DNA of 64,000 nucleotides. Source: an uncultured Rhodospirillaceae bacterium (lineage in GTDB: Bacteria > Pseudomonadota > Alphaproteobacteria > Rhodospirillales > Magnetospirillaceae). Where the stretch lies: contig CAJANN010000366.1 of the NCBI GenBank assembly GCA_903941095.1, forward strand, positions 19,258 to 83,257, given 5' to 3'. How positions within the stretch are numbered: the stretch's first letter is position 1; each line of letters starts with the position of its first letter. This document shows, in pieces, positions 1 to 11,727 of the stretch. Below the pieces are notes generated by a model. That model was not told where the DNA came from and searched no databases. It saw only the letters and a list, made by a program, of their open reading frames with translations. Position numbers and translations under genes: made by a program.

Positions 1-520
1 CTCGCCATTGCTTCAGGGCGAACGGCCGCTCGGTGAAGACCAGGGTCAGCTCGCCCTGGCCGGGATCGTCGGCCTGCACCAGCGAAACGGTCAGGATGCC
101 GGGAGCGCGGCCGACGCGGATGACGGCGACATCCTTGTCGTCCAGGCGGACGTTGTCGCGCACCAGGATTCCCGCCGGCGTCGAATCCAGCGGAATATAG
201 CTGGGGGCATCCAGGTCCCGGTCGTGGACGATCAGGAAGCGGCCGTCGGCCACCACCAGCATCGGCGACGGCGGATCGTACTGCAGCCGCATGCGGCCGG
301 GGCGGGAAAAGAAAGCGGTGCCTTCGGTCTGGGCACCGTTGGGGGCGATCTGCAGAAAGCGGGCCTTCAGGGTGCTGAAGGAATTGAGGAACGCCTCGGC
401 CCGCTCGACGTCGGCGCGGTCCTGGGCGGACAGCGCCTTGCGCGAAGCCGCCCGCGCCGGCAAAGCCAGGGGCAGGGCGGCGGACAAGGCCAGAAAGCGG
501 CGGCGGGTCAGGTGGAACAC
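1..520 (-). CDS. lolA: Outer-membrane lipoprotein carrier protein LolA (3' end cut by window edge; GTG start)
   Basis: Minus-strand translation VFHLTRRRFLALSAALPLALPARA...AEAFLNSFSTLKARFLQIAPNGTEGTAFFSRPGRMRLQYDPPSPMLVVADG...; signal peptide and LolA motifs; directly downstream of ftsK as in many alphaproteobacteria. Missed by the ORF track because it runs off the edge. Confidence 0.88.
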   Translation of the reverse strand, partial: MFHLTRRRFLALSAALPLALPARAASRKALSAQDRADVERAEAFLNSFSTLKARFLQIAPNGAQTEGTAFFSRPGRMRLQYDPPSPMLVVADGRFLIVHDRDLDAPSYIPLDSTPAGILVRDNVRLDDKDVAVIRVGRAPGILTVSLVQADDPGQGELTLVFTERPFALKQWR

Positions 521-581
521 GGGAATCAATCTCCGGGTGGAACGGTGATGCCGGATCTATGGCCGGCAATCATGGCGAAAT

Positions 582-2978
582 TCAGGACTCGTCACGGGTC
601 GACCGGGCCAGCACTTCGCGCTTGCCGACATGATTGGCCTTGCTGACCACGCCTTCGGCCTCCATGCGTTCGATCAGGCGGGCGGCACGATTGTAGCCGA
701 TCTGCAGATGACGCTGGACGAAACTGGTGGAGGCTTTGCCCTCCCGGGCCACCAGCGCCACCGCCTGATCGTACAGGTCGTCGCCCGATCCGCCGCCCTC
801 GCCGGGGGCGCCGAAGCCGCCTTCTTCCTCTTGCGTCACCGATTCGACATAGTCGGGCTCGCCCTGGCCGCGCAGATGCTCGACCACCAGCTCGACCTCC
901 TGGTCCGAAACGAACGGCCCGTGCACGCGGGTGATGCGCCCGCCCGCGGCCATGTACAGCATGTCGCCCTGGCCCAGCAGCTGCTCGGCCCCCTGTTCGC
1001 CCAGAATGGTCCGCGAATCGATCTTCGAGGTGACCTGGAACGAGATGCGGGTGGGGAAATTGGCCTTGATGGTGCCGGTGATGACGTCCACCGACGGCCG
1101 CTGGGTGGCCATGATCAGATGAATGCCGGCGGCACGGGCCATCTGGGCCAGCCGCTGCACCGCCCCTTCGATATCCTTGCCGGCCACCAGCATCAGGTCG
1201 GCCATTTCGTCGACGATGACGACGATGAAGGGCAACGCCTTCAGATCCAGCAGCTGTTCCTCGTAGATCGGCTTGCCGGTGTCGGTGTCGAAGCCGGTCT
1301 GCACCGTGCGGGTCAGCTGTTCGCCGCGGTCGCGGGCCTCGGCCAGGCGCTGGTTGTAGCCGGCGATGTTGCGCACCCCCAGCTGGCTCATGGCGCGGTA
1401 GCGGTCTTCCATCTCGCGCACCGCCCATTTCAGCGCCACCACCGCCTTGCCCGGTTCGGTGACCACCGGCGCCAGCAGATGGGGAATGCCGTCATAGACC
1501 GACAGTTCCAGCATCTTGGGATCGATCATGATCACCCGGCATTCTTCCGGGGTCAGACGGTACAGCAGCGACAGGATCATGGTGTTGACCGCCACCGACT
1601 TGCCCGAGCCGGTGGTGCCGGCGATCAGCAGGTGCGGCATGCGGGCCAGATCGACCATCACCGGCCCGCCGCCGATATCCTTGCCCAGCACCAGGGTCAG
1701 CCGGGCGCCGGCCTTCTCGAACTGTTCGGCGGCCAGCAGCTCGCGCAGGAACACCGTCTCGCGCCGGGCGTTGGGCAATTCGATGCCGATGACCGAGCGG
1801 CCGGGGATGGTGGCGATGCGCACCGACAGCGCGCTCATCGAACGGGCGATGTCGTCGGCCAGACCGATGACGCGGCTGGTCTTGGTGCCGGGGGCCGGCT
1901 CCAGCTCGTAAAGCGTCACCACCGGCCCGGGCCGGACCTTGACCACCTTGCCGTTGACCCCGAAATCCTCCAGCACCGATTCCAGCATCCTGGCGTTCTG
2001 GGCCAAGCCATCCTGGTTGACCTGCAGGCGGTTGCCCTCGGGCGGCAGCGACAGCAGCGACAGCGGCGGCAGGTTCCAGCCGGGGCCGACCGGCCCGCCC
2101 AGATCCAGCGTCCCCTGACGGGTGGCCCGTTCACGCTTGCCCGCCGGCGGCGGCGGCCGTTTCGGTTCGACCAGGCTCGCCGGTTCGGCCGGACGGCGAG
2201 GGCTTTCGGCAACCGGGGCGGGCGGCATGGCGATGACCGCGTCGTCATCGTCGTCGTCATCGTCGATCCCGGCGGCGGCCCAGCGCACGGAAGGCGGCGG
2301 CTCGCGCACCACCGGCTCGTGGGGGGGGACACGATGGCGGAAGGCGGCGGCGGCGTGGCCGGTGGCCACCGCCACCCGGATCGACCGGCTGCCGGCCTTG
2401 GACAGGCCGGCCCAATCGGCCGGCGACAGGCCCAGGGCGAAGATCAGACCGGCAAAGCCCAGCGCCCCGGCCAGAAAACCGATGGTCCAGACGAATTCCG
2501 GCGGCACCGCCGGCGCCAGGATGGCCCACACCACCCGCCCCAACGCTCCGCCGGCACCGGCGACGATATCGGGAGCCGGCAGCGGCAGCGCCGCCAGGGC
2601 CAGCGACCACAGCAGCACCGCCAGCGGCAGCACCGCCACCCGCCCCATCCACAGGGACGGCGCCCGGGCTCGGATCAGGGTGCGCAATCCCCAGATGCCG
2701 GCCACCAGCACCGCCACCCAGGCGGCCAGACCGAACAATTGCCCCAGCAGGTCGGCCAGAACGGCGCCGAAATACCCCAGCGCATTGTGCGCCGGACCGT
2801 CGACCACCCTGTTGAACGAAGGGTCGCGGGAATCGGCGGTCAGCAGGGCGGCGGCCGTCAGGCCGGCCAGGACCAGCAGCAGCAGGCCGCCGCCACGGGC
2901 CGCCAGCCGCCACAGGGCATCGGCCGCCCCCTTGGGAAGAAAACCGCCCCTGCCAATTCCCTTCTTGGCCGCGGCCAT
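582..2978 (-). CDS. ftsK: DNA translocase FtsK
   Basis: N-terminal TM helices, poly-Asp linker, Walker [19 protein letters not shown], Walker [15 protein letters not shown]-terminal gamma winged-helix ([28 protein letters not shown]). Confidence 0.97.
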   Translation of the reverse strand: MAAAKKGIGRGGFLPKGAADALWRLAARGGGLLLLVLAGLTAAALLTADSRDPSFNRVVDGPAHNALGYFGAVLADLLGQLFGLAAWVAVLVAGIWGLRTLIRARAPSLWMGRVAVLPLAVLLWSLALAALPLPAPDIVAGAGGALGRVVWAILAPAVPPEFVWTIGFLAGALGFAGLIFALGLSPADWAGLSKAGSRSIRVAVATGHAAAAFRHRVPPHEPVVREPPPSVRWAAAGIDDDDDDDDAVIAMPPAPVAESPRRPAEPASLVEPKRPPPPAGKRERATRQGTLDLGGPVGPGWNLPPLSLLSLPPEGNRLQVNQDGLAQNARMLESVLEDFGVNGKVVKVRPGPVVTLYELEPAPGTKTSRVIGLADDIARSMSALSVRIATIPGRSVIGIELPNARRETVFLRELLAAEQFEKAGARLTLVLGKDIGGGPVMVDLARMPHLLIAGTTGSGKSVAVNTMILSLLYRLTPEECRVIMIDPKMLELSVYDGIPHLLAPVVTEPGKAVVALKWAVREMEDRYRAMSQLGVRNIAGYNQRLAEARDRGEQLTRTVQTGFDTDTGKPIYEEQLLDLKALPFIVVIVDEMADLMLVAGKDIEGAVQRLAQMARAAGIHLIMATQRPSVDVITGTIKANFPTRISFQVTSKIDSRTILGEQGAEQLLGQGDMLYMAAGGRITRVHGPFVSDQEVELVVEHLRGQGEPDYVESVTQEEEGGFGAPGEGGGSGDDLYDQAVALVAREGKASTSFVQRHLQIGYNRAARLIERMEAEGVVSKANHVGKREVLARSTRDES

Positions 2979-2991
2979 GATCCTTGTACTC

Positions 2992-4152
2992 CTACAGCAC
3001 CTCGGCGAGGCGGGTCAGCGCCCGCTCGGTCGTGGCCAGATCGTGGACCAGGGCAACCCGGATGAAGCGGTCGCCCACTCCGTCGCGAGCCAGATAGCGG
3101 CCGGGCAGGACCCGGATTCCGGCCTGCCGCCACAGTTTCAGGGCCGCCTGCTCGCCGTCGCCGACATCCAGCCACAGGAAGAAGCCGCCCGGCGGCCGGG
3201 CAAAGCCGAACCGCCCCCCCAGCAGACGTTCGGCGATATCCAGCTTGGCGCGGTACAGACGGCGGTTTTCCTCGACATGGGCCTCGTCGCGCCACAGGGC
3301 CGCCGCCGCCGCCAGGACCGGCAGCGGCGTCGCCGCCCCGCCATAGGAGCGCAGGCGCTGAAACGCCGCCATCACCGCCGGATCGCCGGCCACGAAGCCC
3401 GAGCGCAGGCCGGGAACGCTGGAGCGTTTCGACAGGGAATGGAACACCAGCACGTTGTCGGCGCCGCCGCCCAGCCGGGCGCAGGCCTGCAGCGCCCCCG
3501 GCGGCGCCTCGCGGTCCCAGATCTCGGAATAGCATTCGTCGACCGCCAGCACGAAGCCGCGTTCGCGCGCCAGCCGCACCGTCCGCTCCAGCAGGGCCAG
3601 ATCGGCCACCGAGCCCTGCGGATTGGCCGGACTGCACAGATAGGCCAGGGCGACGCGGTCCAGGATGTCGTCGGGCAGGGCCGAAAAATCCGGCTGCGAT
3701 GCCGGACCGGCGGCGCCGGGGACGAAGACCGGCTCGGCGCCGGCCATGATCGCCGCCCCGACATAGACCTGATAGAACGGGTTGGGCAACAGCACCACCG
3801 GCCGGGCCTTGCCCGATCCCACCACGGTCTGGGCGATCAGGTACAGCGCCTCGCGGGTGCCGGCCACCGGCAGGATCATGCGGTCGGCGTCGACCATGCC
3901 GTCCGGCAGGCCGAACCGGCCGGTCAGCCAGCCGGCGGCGGCGGCGCGGAAATCCGCCGATCCCTGCGCCGGCGGATACTTGCCCCACGATCCGGCCTGT
4001 TCGGCCAGAACGGCTGCCACCAGCGGCGGCGGCGGATGCTGGGGTTCGCCGATGGACATGACGATGCTGTCGGGTCCGGGAGCCCCCCCCAGCAGGTCGG
4101 CAAGCCGCTGAAAGGGATAGTCGGTCAGTTGGTCGAGACGTTCGTTGAGCAT
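2992..4152 (-). CDS. PLP-dependent class I/II aminotransferase (succinyldiaminopimelate transaminase/DapC-like)
   Basis: [21 protein letters not shown]..., PLP-lysine region [27 protein letters not shown] motif. Confidence 0.85.
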   Translation of the reverse strand: MLNERLDQLTDYPFQRLADLLGGAPGPDSIVMSIGEPQHPPPPLVAAVLAEQAGSWGKYPPAQGSADFRAAAAGWLTGRFGLPDGMVDADRMILPVAGTREALYLIAQTVVGSGKARPVVLLPNPFYQVYVGAAIMAGAEPVFVPGAAGPASQPDFSALPDDILDRVALAYLCSPANPQGSVADLALLERTVRLARERGFVLAVDECYSEIWDREAPPGALQACARLGGGADNVLVFHSLSKRSSVPGLRSGFVAGDPAVMAAFQRLRSYGGAATPLPVLAAAAALWRDEAHVEENRRLYRAKLDIAERLLGGRFGFARPPGGFFLWLDVGDGEQAALKLWRQAGIRVLPGRYLARDGVGDRFIRVALVHDLATTERALTRLAEVL

Positions 4153-4189
4153 GGACCCTGTTCTAACCCAGGGCTTGCCGGTACAGCAA

Positions 4190-4215
4190 GGGGCGCGGCC
4201 CTGCGGCCGCGCCCC
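4190..4215 (-). terminator. Hairpin between amtB and the aminotransferase gene
   Basis: Perfect inverted repeat GGGGCGCGGCC-CTGC-GGCCGCGCCCC; no clear U-tract. Confidence 0.5.
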
Positions 4216-4240
4216 CCGTGTCCCGCCCCCCGGCTGCGGA

Positions 4241-5581
4241 TCAGTGCACCGATTCGCCGTGCAGGGCCAGATCGAGGCCTTCACGCTCTTCATCCGAGCT
4301 GACCCGCAGGCCCATCACCAGATCCACCAGCTTCAGCAGGATGAAGCTGACGATGGCGGTGTAGGCGGCGGTGATGACCACGCCGTAGACCTGGGCCAGG
4401 ACCTGGCCGCCGTTGCCTTCCAGCAGGCCGGGATAGCCGCCGATGGCTTCCGAGGCGAACACGCCGGTCAGGATGGCCCCGACGATGCCGCCGACGCCGT
4501 GCACGCCGAAGGCGTCCAGCGAGTCGTCATACTTCAGGGCATGCTTGAGACCGGCGGCGCCCCAGTAGCAGACCACGCCCGCCACCAGACCGATGATCAG
4601 GGCCCCCTTGGGGCCGACGAAGCCCGAGGCCGGGGTGATGGCCACCAGGCCGGCGACCGCGCCGGACACGATGCCCAGCACCGACGGGCGCTTGCGCAGG
4701 ATCCATTCGGCGAACATCCACGACAGGGCGGCGGCGGCGGCGGCGATCTGGGTGACGGCCATCGCCATGCCGGCCCGGCCGTCGGCGGCCAGGGCCGAAC
4801 CGGCGTTGAAGCCGAACCAGCCGACCCACAGCAGCGAGGCGCCGATGACCGACAGGGTCAGGTTGTGCGGCGCCATGTTGTCGACGCCATAGCCCTTGCG
4901 CGGTCCCAGGACGATGGCCGCCACCAGACCGGCGACGCCGGCATTGATGTGCACCACGGTGCCGCCGGCGAAGTCCAGCACGCCCATCGCCCCCAGGAAG
5001 CCGACGGCGGCCCCCGAGGAATCCAGCATCCACACCCAATGGCAGACCGGGGCGTAGACCAGGAGCACCCACAGGGTCATGAACACCAGCATGGACGAGA
5101 ACTTCATGCGGTCGGCGAAGGCGCCGGTGATCAGCGCCGGCGTGATGATGGCGAAGGTCATCTGGAACATCATGAACACCGATTCGGGAATGGTGCCCGA
5201 CAGGGTGGTCTTTTCGATGCCGTCCAGGAACAGGCGGTCGAAGCCGCCGAAATAGGGGCTGTCGCCGGTGAAGGCCAGCGAGTAGCCGGCCACCATCCAC
5301 AGCACGCTGACCAGGGCGGCGATGGCGAAGCTCTGCATCATCACGCCGAGCACGTTCTTCTTGCGCACCATGCCGCCGTAGAACAGCGCCAGACCGGGAA
5401 TGGTCATCAGCAGCACCAGGGCGGTGGAGATCAGCATCCAGGCGGTATTGCCGGCGTCGAGGGCCGGAGCGGCCGGAGTTGCGGCAGCCGCCGCTTCCTC
5501 GGCAACGCTGGCCGTCGCGTAGAACAGCGATGCCAGGGCCGGGCCAACGCCGGCGAGTACGGACTTGATAGGATGGTTCAT
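4241..5581 (-). CDS. amtB: Ammonium transporter AmtB
   Basis: Signal-like N-terminus, 11 TM helices, DFAGGTVVHINAGVAGLVAAIVLGPR, LWVGWFGFNAGSA. Confidence 0.97.
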   Translation of the reverse strand: MNHPIKSVLAGVGPALASLFYATASVAEEAAAAATPAAPALDAGNTAWMLISTALVLLMTIPGLALFYGGMVRKKNVLGVMMQSFAIAALVSVLWMVAGYSLAFTGDSPYFGGFDRLFLDGIEKTTLSGTIPESVFMMFQMTFAIITPALITGAFADRMKFSSMLVFMTLWVLLVYAPVCHWVWMLDSSGAAVGFLGAMGVLDFAGGTVVHINAGVAGLVAAIVLGPRKGYGVDNMAPHNLTLSVIGASLLWVGWFGFNAGSALAADGRAGMAMAVTQIAAAAAALSWMFAEWILRKRPSVLGIVSGAVAGLVAITPASGFVGPKGALIIGLVAGVVCYWGAAGLKHALKYDDSLDAFGVHGVGGIVGAILTGVFASEAIGGYPGLLEGNGGQVLAQVYGVVITAAYTAIVSFILLKLVDLVMGLRVSSDEEREGLDLALHGESVH

Positions 5582-5682
5582 GGGTCTTCCCCTCGAAACG
5601 GCTCAGCGATCATTGGGCGCCGGGTCCGGACACCCCAGGGAGGAGAGAGGGAGGGCATCCGGACCGGCTCGGTCTCCATACA

Positions 5683-5698
5683 AACAAAAACCGTGCCA
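5683..5698 (-). promoter_or_regulatory. Candidate sigma54 (-24/-12) promoter upstream of amtB
   Basis: Minus strand TGGCACGGTTTTTGTT: perfect -24 TGGCAC(G), -12 is TTGT rather than TTGC; about 100 nt upstream of the amtB start. Confidence 0.45.
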
Positions 5699-5834
5699 AG
5701 TGCGGTTTGCCCCGGGGCCGGGAGCTTGTCCCGGGGGATACGGGCTTTTGTGTCTATGTTTTAAGCAGGCCCGGCACGTACTGCGCTAAATATGTGCAGA
5801 CTTGCCGGCCGTGACCTGAAAGCCCTTCGGTGCT

Positions 5835-6425
5835 ATGACGAAAGCCGGGATTTCCGCCGGAGTGATCATGCGCCTCAATCTGGGATGTGGCCGCGACAAG
5901 CGGGCCGGCTATGTCAACGTCGACAAATATCCGCAATTCGAACCCGACCGGGTGGTCGACCTGGAAGCCACGCCCTGGCCGTTCGCCGACGGTTCCGCCG
6001 AGGAAATCGTGCTGCATCACGTGCTGGAGCATCTGGGCCAGGCGACCCCGGTCTTCCTGGCCATCATCGGCGAATTGTATCGGGTCCTGAAGGTCGGCGG
6101 TATGATCGAGATCACCGTCCCGCACCCGCGCAGCGACCTGTTCCTGGGCGATCCCACCCATGTGCGGGCCATCAGTCCGGCGATGTTCCAGCTGATGTCG
6201 CGCAAGAACTGCGCCGAATGGAACCGGCTGGGCACGCCGCACACCCGGCTGGCGGAAATCCTGGGGGTGGATTTCGAGGTCGGCTCCGTCCGCAACCGGC
6301 TGGCCCCGGCCTGGGCGCAGAAGGCCGAGCGGGAGAAATGGCCGCAGGCCCGGGTGCGCGAAGCCGCCGAGCTTTACAACAACGTCGTCGAGGAAATCAT
6401 CTTCACCGTCCGCAAGGCCGGCTGA
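5835..6425 (+). CDS. Class I SAM-dependent methyltransferase domain protein
   Basis: MRLNLGCGRDKRAGYVNVDKYPQ...EEIVLHHVLEHLGQ...LYRVLKVGGMIEITVPHPRSDLF. Confidence 0.85.
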   Translation: MTKAGISAGVIMRLNLGCGRDKRAGYVNVDKYPQFEPDRVVDLEATPWPFADGSAEEIVLHHVLEHLGQATPVFLAIIGELYRVLKVGGMIEITVPHPRSDLFLGDPTHVRAISPAMFQLMSRKNCAEWNRLGTPHTRLAEILGVDFEVGSVRNRLAPAWAQKAEREKWPQARVREAAELYNNVVEEIIFTVRKAG

Positions 6426-6436
6426 CCGGCCCGCCG

Positions 6437-6470
6437 CCGTCACATCCGGAACCGGGTCCGGACGTGACGG
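6437..6470. terminator. Hairpin between convergent methyltransferase and glnK genes
   Basis: CCGTCAC-a-TCCGG aaccgggt CCGGA-c-GTGACGG inverted repeat, followed by a second hairpin GGCGCC-ggacc-GGCGCC (6476-6492). Confidence 0.6.
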
Positions 6471-6514
6471 GAGAAGGCGCCGGACCGGCGCCCCCAGCCG
6501 AGCGACGAGACACC

Positions 6515-6994
<480 letters not shown>

Positions 6995-7065
6995 TTAAAT
7001 GATGGGCAGATGCCCGGTGCTGCTGCAGCCTTGCATCGACGGCACGGTGATGGCACATCTGGACC

Positions 7066-8301
7066 ATGTCCGATTCACCCCCTGCCCCCCTTCCCGAAGC
7101 CGTCGACATCCTGGTGATCGGCGGCGGCCCCGTCGGCGGTCTGGCCGCCGCCATCCTGGGTCAGGCCGGGCTGAGCGTCGCCGTCATCGAGGCCGCCGAC
7201 CCCGCCCTGCTGGCCCGGCCCGGCACCGATGGCCGCTCCATCGCCGTCGCCCTGTCGGCCCAGCGGGTGTTCGCCGGGGGCGGCGTCTGGCCGCTGATGG
7301 CCGCCGAAGCCGAACCGATCCGCGACATCCGCGTCACCGATGGTCACAGCCCGGTCTTTCTGCACTACGACCACCGCGAGCTGGGCGACCAGCCGTTCGG
7401 CTGGATCGTCGAGAACACCACCATCCGCCGCGCCGTCCACCAGCGCCTGCGCGACCTGCCCACGGTCCATCTGGCCGCTCCGGCCCAGGTGGTGTCCCTG
7501 GTCCGCGCCGCCGGCGCCGTCACCGCCGAACTGGCCGATGGCCGGCGGATCGGCGCGTCGCTGGCCATCGGCGCCGACGGCCGGCCGTCCTTCGTGCGGC
7601 GCTCGGCGGGCATTCCCGTCACCCGGCTGGATTACCGGCAATCGGGCATCGTCACCACCGTGGCCCATGACCGGCCGCATCGCGGCATCGCCCACGAACG
7701 GTTCCTGCCGTCCGGACCTTTCGCCATCCTGCCGATGACCGGCAACCGATCCTCGATCGTCTGGACCGAACGCCTGCATCTGGCCGACGCCATCGTCGGC
7801 CAGGACGATGCCGGCTTCGCCCGCGAACTGCGCGACCGTTTCGGCGATTTCCTGGGACCGTTGACCCTGGCCGGGCCGCGTTTCCACTACCCGCTGACCC
7901 TGCAGGTGGCCGGCCGCATGGTCGACCACCGGCTGGCGCTGGTCGGCGACGCCGCCCACGGCATGCATCCGGTCGCCGGGCAGGGAATGAACATGGGCAT
8001 CCGCGACGTCGCCGCCCTGGCCGAAGCGGTGGTCGACGCCCGCCGCCTGGGGCTGGATGCCGGCGGTCCGGCGGTCCTGGAGCGGTATCAGCGCCGCCGC
8101 CGCTTCGACAACATGCTGATGCTGGGCCTGACCGACGCGCTGGTGCGGCTGTTTTCCAACGACGTCGCCCCCCTGAAGGCGTTGCGCGACCTGGGCCTGG
8201 GCGCAGTCGAGGAACTGCCCGGCCTGAAGCGCCTGCTCATGCGCCACGCGATGGGAACGGTCGGCGACCTGCCCCGTCTGATGCGGGGCCTGCCGTTATA
8301 G
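7066..8301 (+). CDS. ubiH: UbiH/UbiF/VisC/COQ6-family FAD-dependent hydroxylase
   Basis: DILVIGGGPVGGLAAAILGQAGLSVAVIEA, DGRPSFVRR, LALVGDAAHGMHPVAGQGMNMGIRD. Confidence 0.9.
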   Translation: MSDSPPAPLPEAVDILVIGGGPVGGLAAAILGQAGLSVAVIEAADPALLARPGTDGRSIAVALSAQRVFAGGGVWPLMAAEAEPIRDIRVTDGHSPVFLHYDHRELGDQPFGWIVENTTIRRAVHQRLRDLPTVHLAAPAQVVSLVRAAGAVTAELADGRRIGASLAIGADGRPSFVRRSAGIPVTRLDYRQSGIVTTVAHDRPHRGIAHERFLPSGPFAILPMTGNRSSIVWTERLHLADAIVGQDDAGFARELRDRFGDFLGPLTLAGPRFHYPLTLQVAGRMVDHRLALVGDAAHGMHPVAGQGMNMGIRDVAALAEAVVDARRLGLDAGGPAVLERYQRRRRFDNMLMLGLTDALVRLFSNDVAPLKALRDLGLGAVEELPGLKRLLMRHAMGTVGDLPRLMRGLPL

Positions 8302-8365
8302 GCTCTGGCCTCGGTGGGCGATCCATGCTAGCCATCCCTGCGCCCGTTTCCGAAAGAGAGTTGCC

Positions 8366-8836
8366 ATGACCGAGACCGCCCAGACCCTTCCGCCGCTGAT
8401 CGTCAACGGCCAGTACATCAAGGACCTGTCCTTCGAGATTCCCGGTGCGCCGTCCATCTACAGCGAGATGCAGGGCCAGAATCCGGACATTCCGATCCAT
8501 GTCGACATCTCCGCCACCGGCCTGCGCGACAACACCTTCGAAGTCGTGCTGCACCTGAAGGTCGAGGCCAAGCTGGGCGACGGCCGTCCGGTGTTCCTGG
8601 TCGAACTGGCCTATGGCGGCATCTTCACCATCAACGTGGCCCCCGAGCATACCCAGGCCATGCTGCTGATCGAATGCCCGCGCATGATGTTCCCGTTCGC
8701 CCGCAACATCATCGCCGACCTGACCCGCGACGGCGGATTCCCGCCGCTGATGATCCAGCCCATCGATTTCGTCCAGCTGTTCCGCTCCCGCGTCGAGGCC
8801 GCCCAGGCCGAGGCCGCCGAAGCCGGACAGCACTGA
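8366..8836 (+). CDS. secB: Protein-export chaperone SecB
   Basis: QYIKDLSFEIPGAP...; EVVLHLKVEAKLGDGRPVFLVELAYGGIF; LLIECPRMMFPFARNIIADLTRDGGFPPLMIQPIDFVQLF. Confidence 0.96.
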   Translation: MTETAQTLPPLIVNGQYIKDLSFEIPGAPSIYSEMQGQNPDIPIHVDISATGLRDNTFEVVLHLKVEAKLGDGRPVFLVELAYGGIFTINVAPEHTQAMLLIECPRMMFPFARNIIADLTRDGGFPPLMIQPIDFVQLFRSRVEAAQAEAAEAGQH

Positions 8837-8920
8837 CCGCCGTCACGGTGGCCGGCCCGCGGCCGGCCGCCGGGTCGTCGTCCGCGATCGGTCTTTTCCG
8901 GCAAAAGTCGCAATGACGGC

Positions 8921-9030
8921 AAATCCGGGGGATCGCTTCCGGATTTGGCGTCCTGCGCCCATCGCGGGCGCGGCCAAGGGGCTGAAGGCCCCGCCCGGCG
9001 AGGGCTTGACCTTTCGGATTTGGTATCAGC
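8921..9030. repeat. Intergenic three-hairpin repeat, copy 1
   Basis: AAATCCG..CGGATTT hairpin, GCGCCCAT-cgc-GGGCGC hairpin, GGCC..GGCC hairpin, then CCCGGCGAGGGCTTG and ..GTATCAG; shares architecture with 36077-36206. Confidence 0.6.
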
Positions 9031-9712
9031 CGTCTTCCCGCAGCCACAGCGGCTTCTTCAGCTTGGCGAGGAAGGCGGCGTGCGCCTCCAGTTCCTCGGG
9101 CAGGGGGGCGTGCGGGCGCGGCGGACGGGCGGTGCGGGCAACGTCGTTCAGGGTCGAGGCCGCCCTTCCGCCCTTCGATCCCCCCAGTTCCAGTCCGGGC
9201 TGCCGGCCGCCGATCAGTTGCAGATAGACCTCGGCCAGCAATTCCGAATCCAGCAGGGCGCCGTGCCGGGTACGGTGGGTGTTGTCGATCTCGAAGCGGC
9301 GGCACAGGGCATCCAGGTTGGCCTGGGCACCGGGAAACTTGCGCCGGGCCATCAGCACGGTGTCGATGGTCCGCGTCATCGGAATCGCCGGAAAACCCAG
9401 GCGGGCCAGTTCGGCATTGATGAACTTCATGTCGAATTCGGCATTGTGGATGACCAGCTTGGCGTCGCCCAGGAAGGCCAGGAACCCGGCGACGATCTCG
9501 GCGAAGACCGGCTTGTCCGACAGGAAGTGCGACGACAGGCCGTGTACCTTGAAGGCTTCCTCCGGCATGTCGCGCTCGGGATTGAGGTACTGGTGATAAA
9601 CCTCTCCGGTCGGCAGATGGTTCATCAGCTCGACGCAGCCGATCTCGACGATGCGGTGGCCGGTCAGCGGATCGAAGCCGGTGGTTTCGGTATCCAGGAC
9701 GATCTCGCGCAT
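9026..9712 (-). CDS. dnaQ: DNA polymerase III epsilon subunit (3'-5' exonuclease)
   Basis: MREIVLDTETTGFDPLTGHRIVEIGCVELMN; DEDDh motifs. Confidence 0.95.
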   Translation of the reverse strand: MREIVLDTETTGFDPLTGHRIVEIGCVELMNHLPTGEVYHQYLNPERDMPEEAFKVHGLSSHFLSDKPVFAEIVAGFLAFLGDAKLVIHNAEFDMKFINAELARLGFPAIPMTRTIDTVLMARRKFPGAQANLDALCRRFEIDNTHRTRHGALLDSELLAEVYLQLIGGRQPGLELGGSKGGRAASTLNDVARTARPPRPHAPLPEELEAHAAFLAKLKKPLWLREDG

Positions 9713-9719
9713 GATGACC

Positions 9720-10307
9720 CTATCCTCGCATGGCGGTGACGATGGCGGCCAGACGGCGCCAGGCCGGTGCCAGGCCGCTTCCGGTGGGAACGACGAAGTC
9801 GGCGCGGCGGCGCTTTTCGGCGTCGGGCATCTGCTGCGCCCGGATCGCCGCCAGCCGGGCCGGGCTCTGGCCGGGCCGGCGCAACACCCGCTGCGCCTGC
9901 AGAAAGGCCGGACAGCTGACCACCGCCACCCTGTCGCAGCGGCGCTGCCCGCCGGTTTCGAACAGCAAGGGGATGTCCAGCACCACCAGCCGGGTATGGC
10001 GGCGGACCTGACGTTTCAGGAAATCCGTCTCGGCACGGCGGACCAGGGGATGCAGGATGGCCTCCAGGCGGCGCAGGGCGGCACGGTCGGCGAACACCCG
10101 GCGTCCCAGTTCGGCGCGGTCGACGGCGCCGGTACGCACCACTCCGGGGAACGCGGCTTCCACCGCCGCCACCGCCGCGCCGCCCGGTCCCATCAGGCGA
10201 TGGACCGTGGCGTCGGCGTCGTGGACCGGCACCCCCATGCGGCGCAACATGGCGGCGGCCGTGCTTTTGCCCATGCCGATGGATCCCGTCAGCCCCAGGA
10301 TTCTCAT
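9720..10307 (-). CDS. coaE: Dephospho-CoA kinase
   Basis: [39 protein letters not shown]...; [14 protein letters not shown]. Confidence 0.94.
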   Translation of the reverse strand: MRILGLTGSIGMGKSTAAAMLRRMGVPVHDADATVHRLMGPGGAAVAAVEAAFPGVVRTGAVDRAELGRRVFADRAALRRLEAILHPLVRRAETDFLKRQVRRHTRLVVLDIPLLFETGGQRRCDRVAVVSCPAFLQAQRVLRRPGQSPARLAAIRAQQMPDAEKRRRADFVVPTGSGLAPAWRRLAAIVTAMRG

Positions 10308-11140
10308 GCCAGAACGTGCGCGCGCAGGGCCGCCGTCACCACCGGCCTGATTCCGAACCACGCCTCGAAGCCGGGAACGGCCTGCCACAGCAGCATGCCC
10401 AACCCGTCGACCACCGGGTTGCCGCGGGCGACGGCCGCGTTCAGCAGGCCGGTCATCAGCGGAGCATAGACGATGTCGTTGACCAGGGCCGTGACCGGCA
10501 GCGCCGACAGGCTCAGATCCAGCGGCGGCTGGCCGTTCATCCCCAGGGTGGTGGTGTTGACCAGCAGGGCCGCCCCCTCCAGGGCCGCCGTCCGATGTTC
10601 CCACAAGGCCGGGCGGATCGGACCGCCGATTTCGGCGGCCAGCTGTTCGGCCCGGCCCAGCGAACGGTTGAGCAGGCGGATCTCGGGCACGCCGGCTTCC
10701 GCCAGGGCCGCCACCACCGCCCGCGCCGCGCCGCCGGCCCCCAGCACCACCGCCGGTCCGGCCGTCGGGTTCCAGCCGGCGGGGCCGCCATGCAGGTTGG
10801 CCATAAATCCGAACGCGTCGGTATTGCGCCCCTCGATGCTGCCGTCGTCCCCGATCACCAGGGTGTTGACCGCACCGATGCGGGCCGCCAACGGATCGAC
10901 CCGGTCGAGAAGGGGGATCACCGTCTCCTTGTGCGGCACGGTGACGTTGGCGCCGCGGAAGCCCAGCTTGGGCAGGGCGGCGACGGCGGCGGCCAGATTC
11001 TCGGGCCGGACCGCCAGCGGCACATAGGCCCCGTCGATGCCCAGCTGCTCCAGCCAATAGCCGTGCAGCCGCGGCGACCGCGAATGCCCGACCGGCCAGC
11101 CCAGAATGCCGGCCAGCCGCGCTTTTCCGGAAGGCATCAT
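10304..11140 (-). CDS. aroE: Shikimate dehydrogenase
   Basis: [61 protein letters not shown]; 4-nt overlap with coaE. Confidence 0.95.
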   Translation of the reverse strand: MMPSGKARLAGILGWPVGHSRSPRLHGYWLEQLGIDGAYVPLAVRPENLAAAVAALPKLGFRGANVTVPHKETVIPLLDRVDPLAARIGAVNTLVIGDDGSIEGRNTDAFGFMANLHGGPAGWNPTAGPAVVLGAGGAARAVVAALAEAGVPEIRLLNRSLGRAEQLAAEIGGPIRPALWEHRTAALEGAALLVNTTTLGMNGQPPLDLSLSALPVTALVNDIVYAPLMTGLLNAAVARGNPVVDGLGMLLWQAVPGFEAWFGIRPVVTAALRAHVLA

Positions 11141-11727
11141 GGAATCAGTTCTCCGTTCTCGCGCAGAAAGTCCAGCAGCGGCAGCAACGGCAGGCCCAGC
11201 ACGGTGAAATGGTCGCCCTGAACATCCAGAAACAGCTGCGCGCCCAATCCTTCCACCTGATAGGCCCCCACCGCGCTCAAGACCGCCGGCCCGGCCCGGT
11301 CAAGGTAATCGTCGAGAAAGGCATCGGAAAACCGCCGCATGGTCAGGCGGGCGCTGTCGGCATGCTGCCAGACGATGCCGCCGTCCCGCACGGCGGTCAC
11401 CGCGCTGGTCAGGCGGTGGGTCCGTCCGCGCAGGGCGGCCAGCTGGTCGCGCGCCGCCGGCCGGTCGGCCGGCTTGTCGAACCATGTTCCGTCGCAATCC
11501 AGCATCTGGTCGGCCCCGATCACCAGGATGCCGGGATGGCGGGCCGAAACCTGCATCGCCTTCAGTCCGGCCAGAACCTGGGCCGGCCGCAGCGGGTTGT
11601 CGGTCTCCTGACGGATGGACCGGCGGATTTCGTCCTCGTCCACCTGGGCGGCGTCGACGGCGAAGGAAATTCCGGCCCGGTCCAGCATGGTCCGCCGCGT
11701 CGCCGAACCCGAGGCCAGAACGATCAT
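11137..11727 (-). CDS. maf: Maf-like nucleotide pyrophosphatase
   Basis: [35 protein letters not shown]...; [12 protein letters not shown]. Confidence 0.93.
   Translation of the reverse strand: MIVLASGSATRRTMLDRAGISFAVDAAQVDEDEIRRSIRQETDNPLRPAQVLAGLKAMQVSARHPGILVIGADQMLDCDGTWFDKPADRPAARDQLAALRGRTHRLTSAVTAVRDGGIVWQHADSARLTMRRFSDAFLDDYLDRAGPAVLSAVGAYQVEGLGAQLFLDVQGDHFTVLGLPLLPLLDFLRENGELIP

Noticed and set aside
630-3065. 811-aa plus-strand ORF opposite ftsK
   Set aside because: Shadow ORF; ftsK on the other strand has clear motifs.
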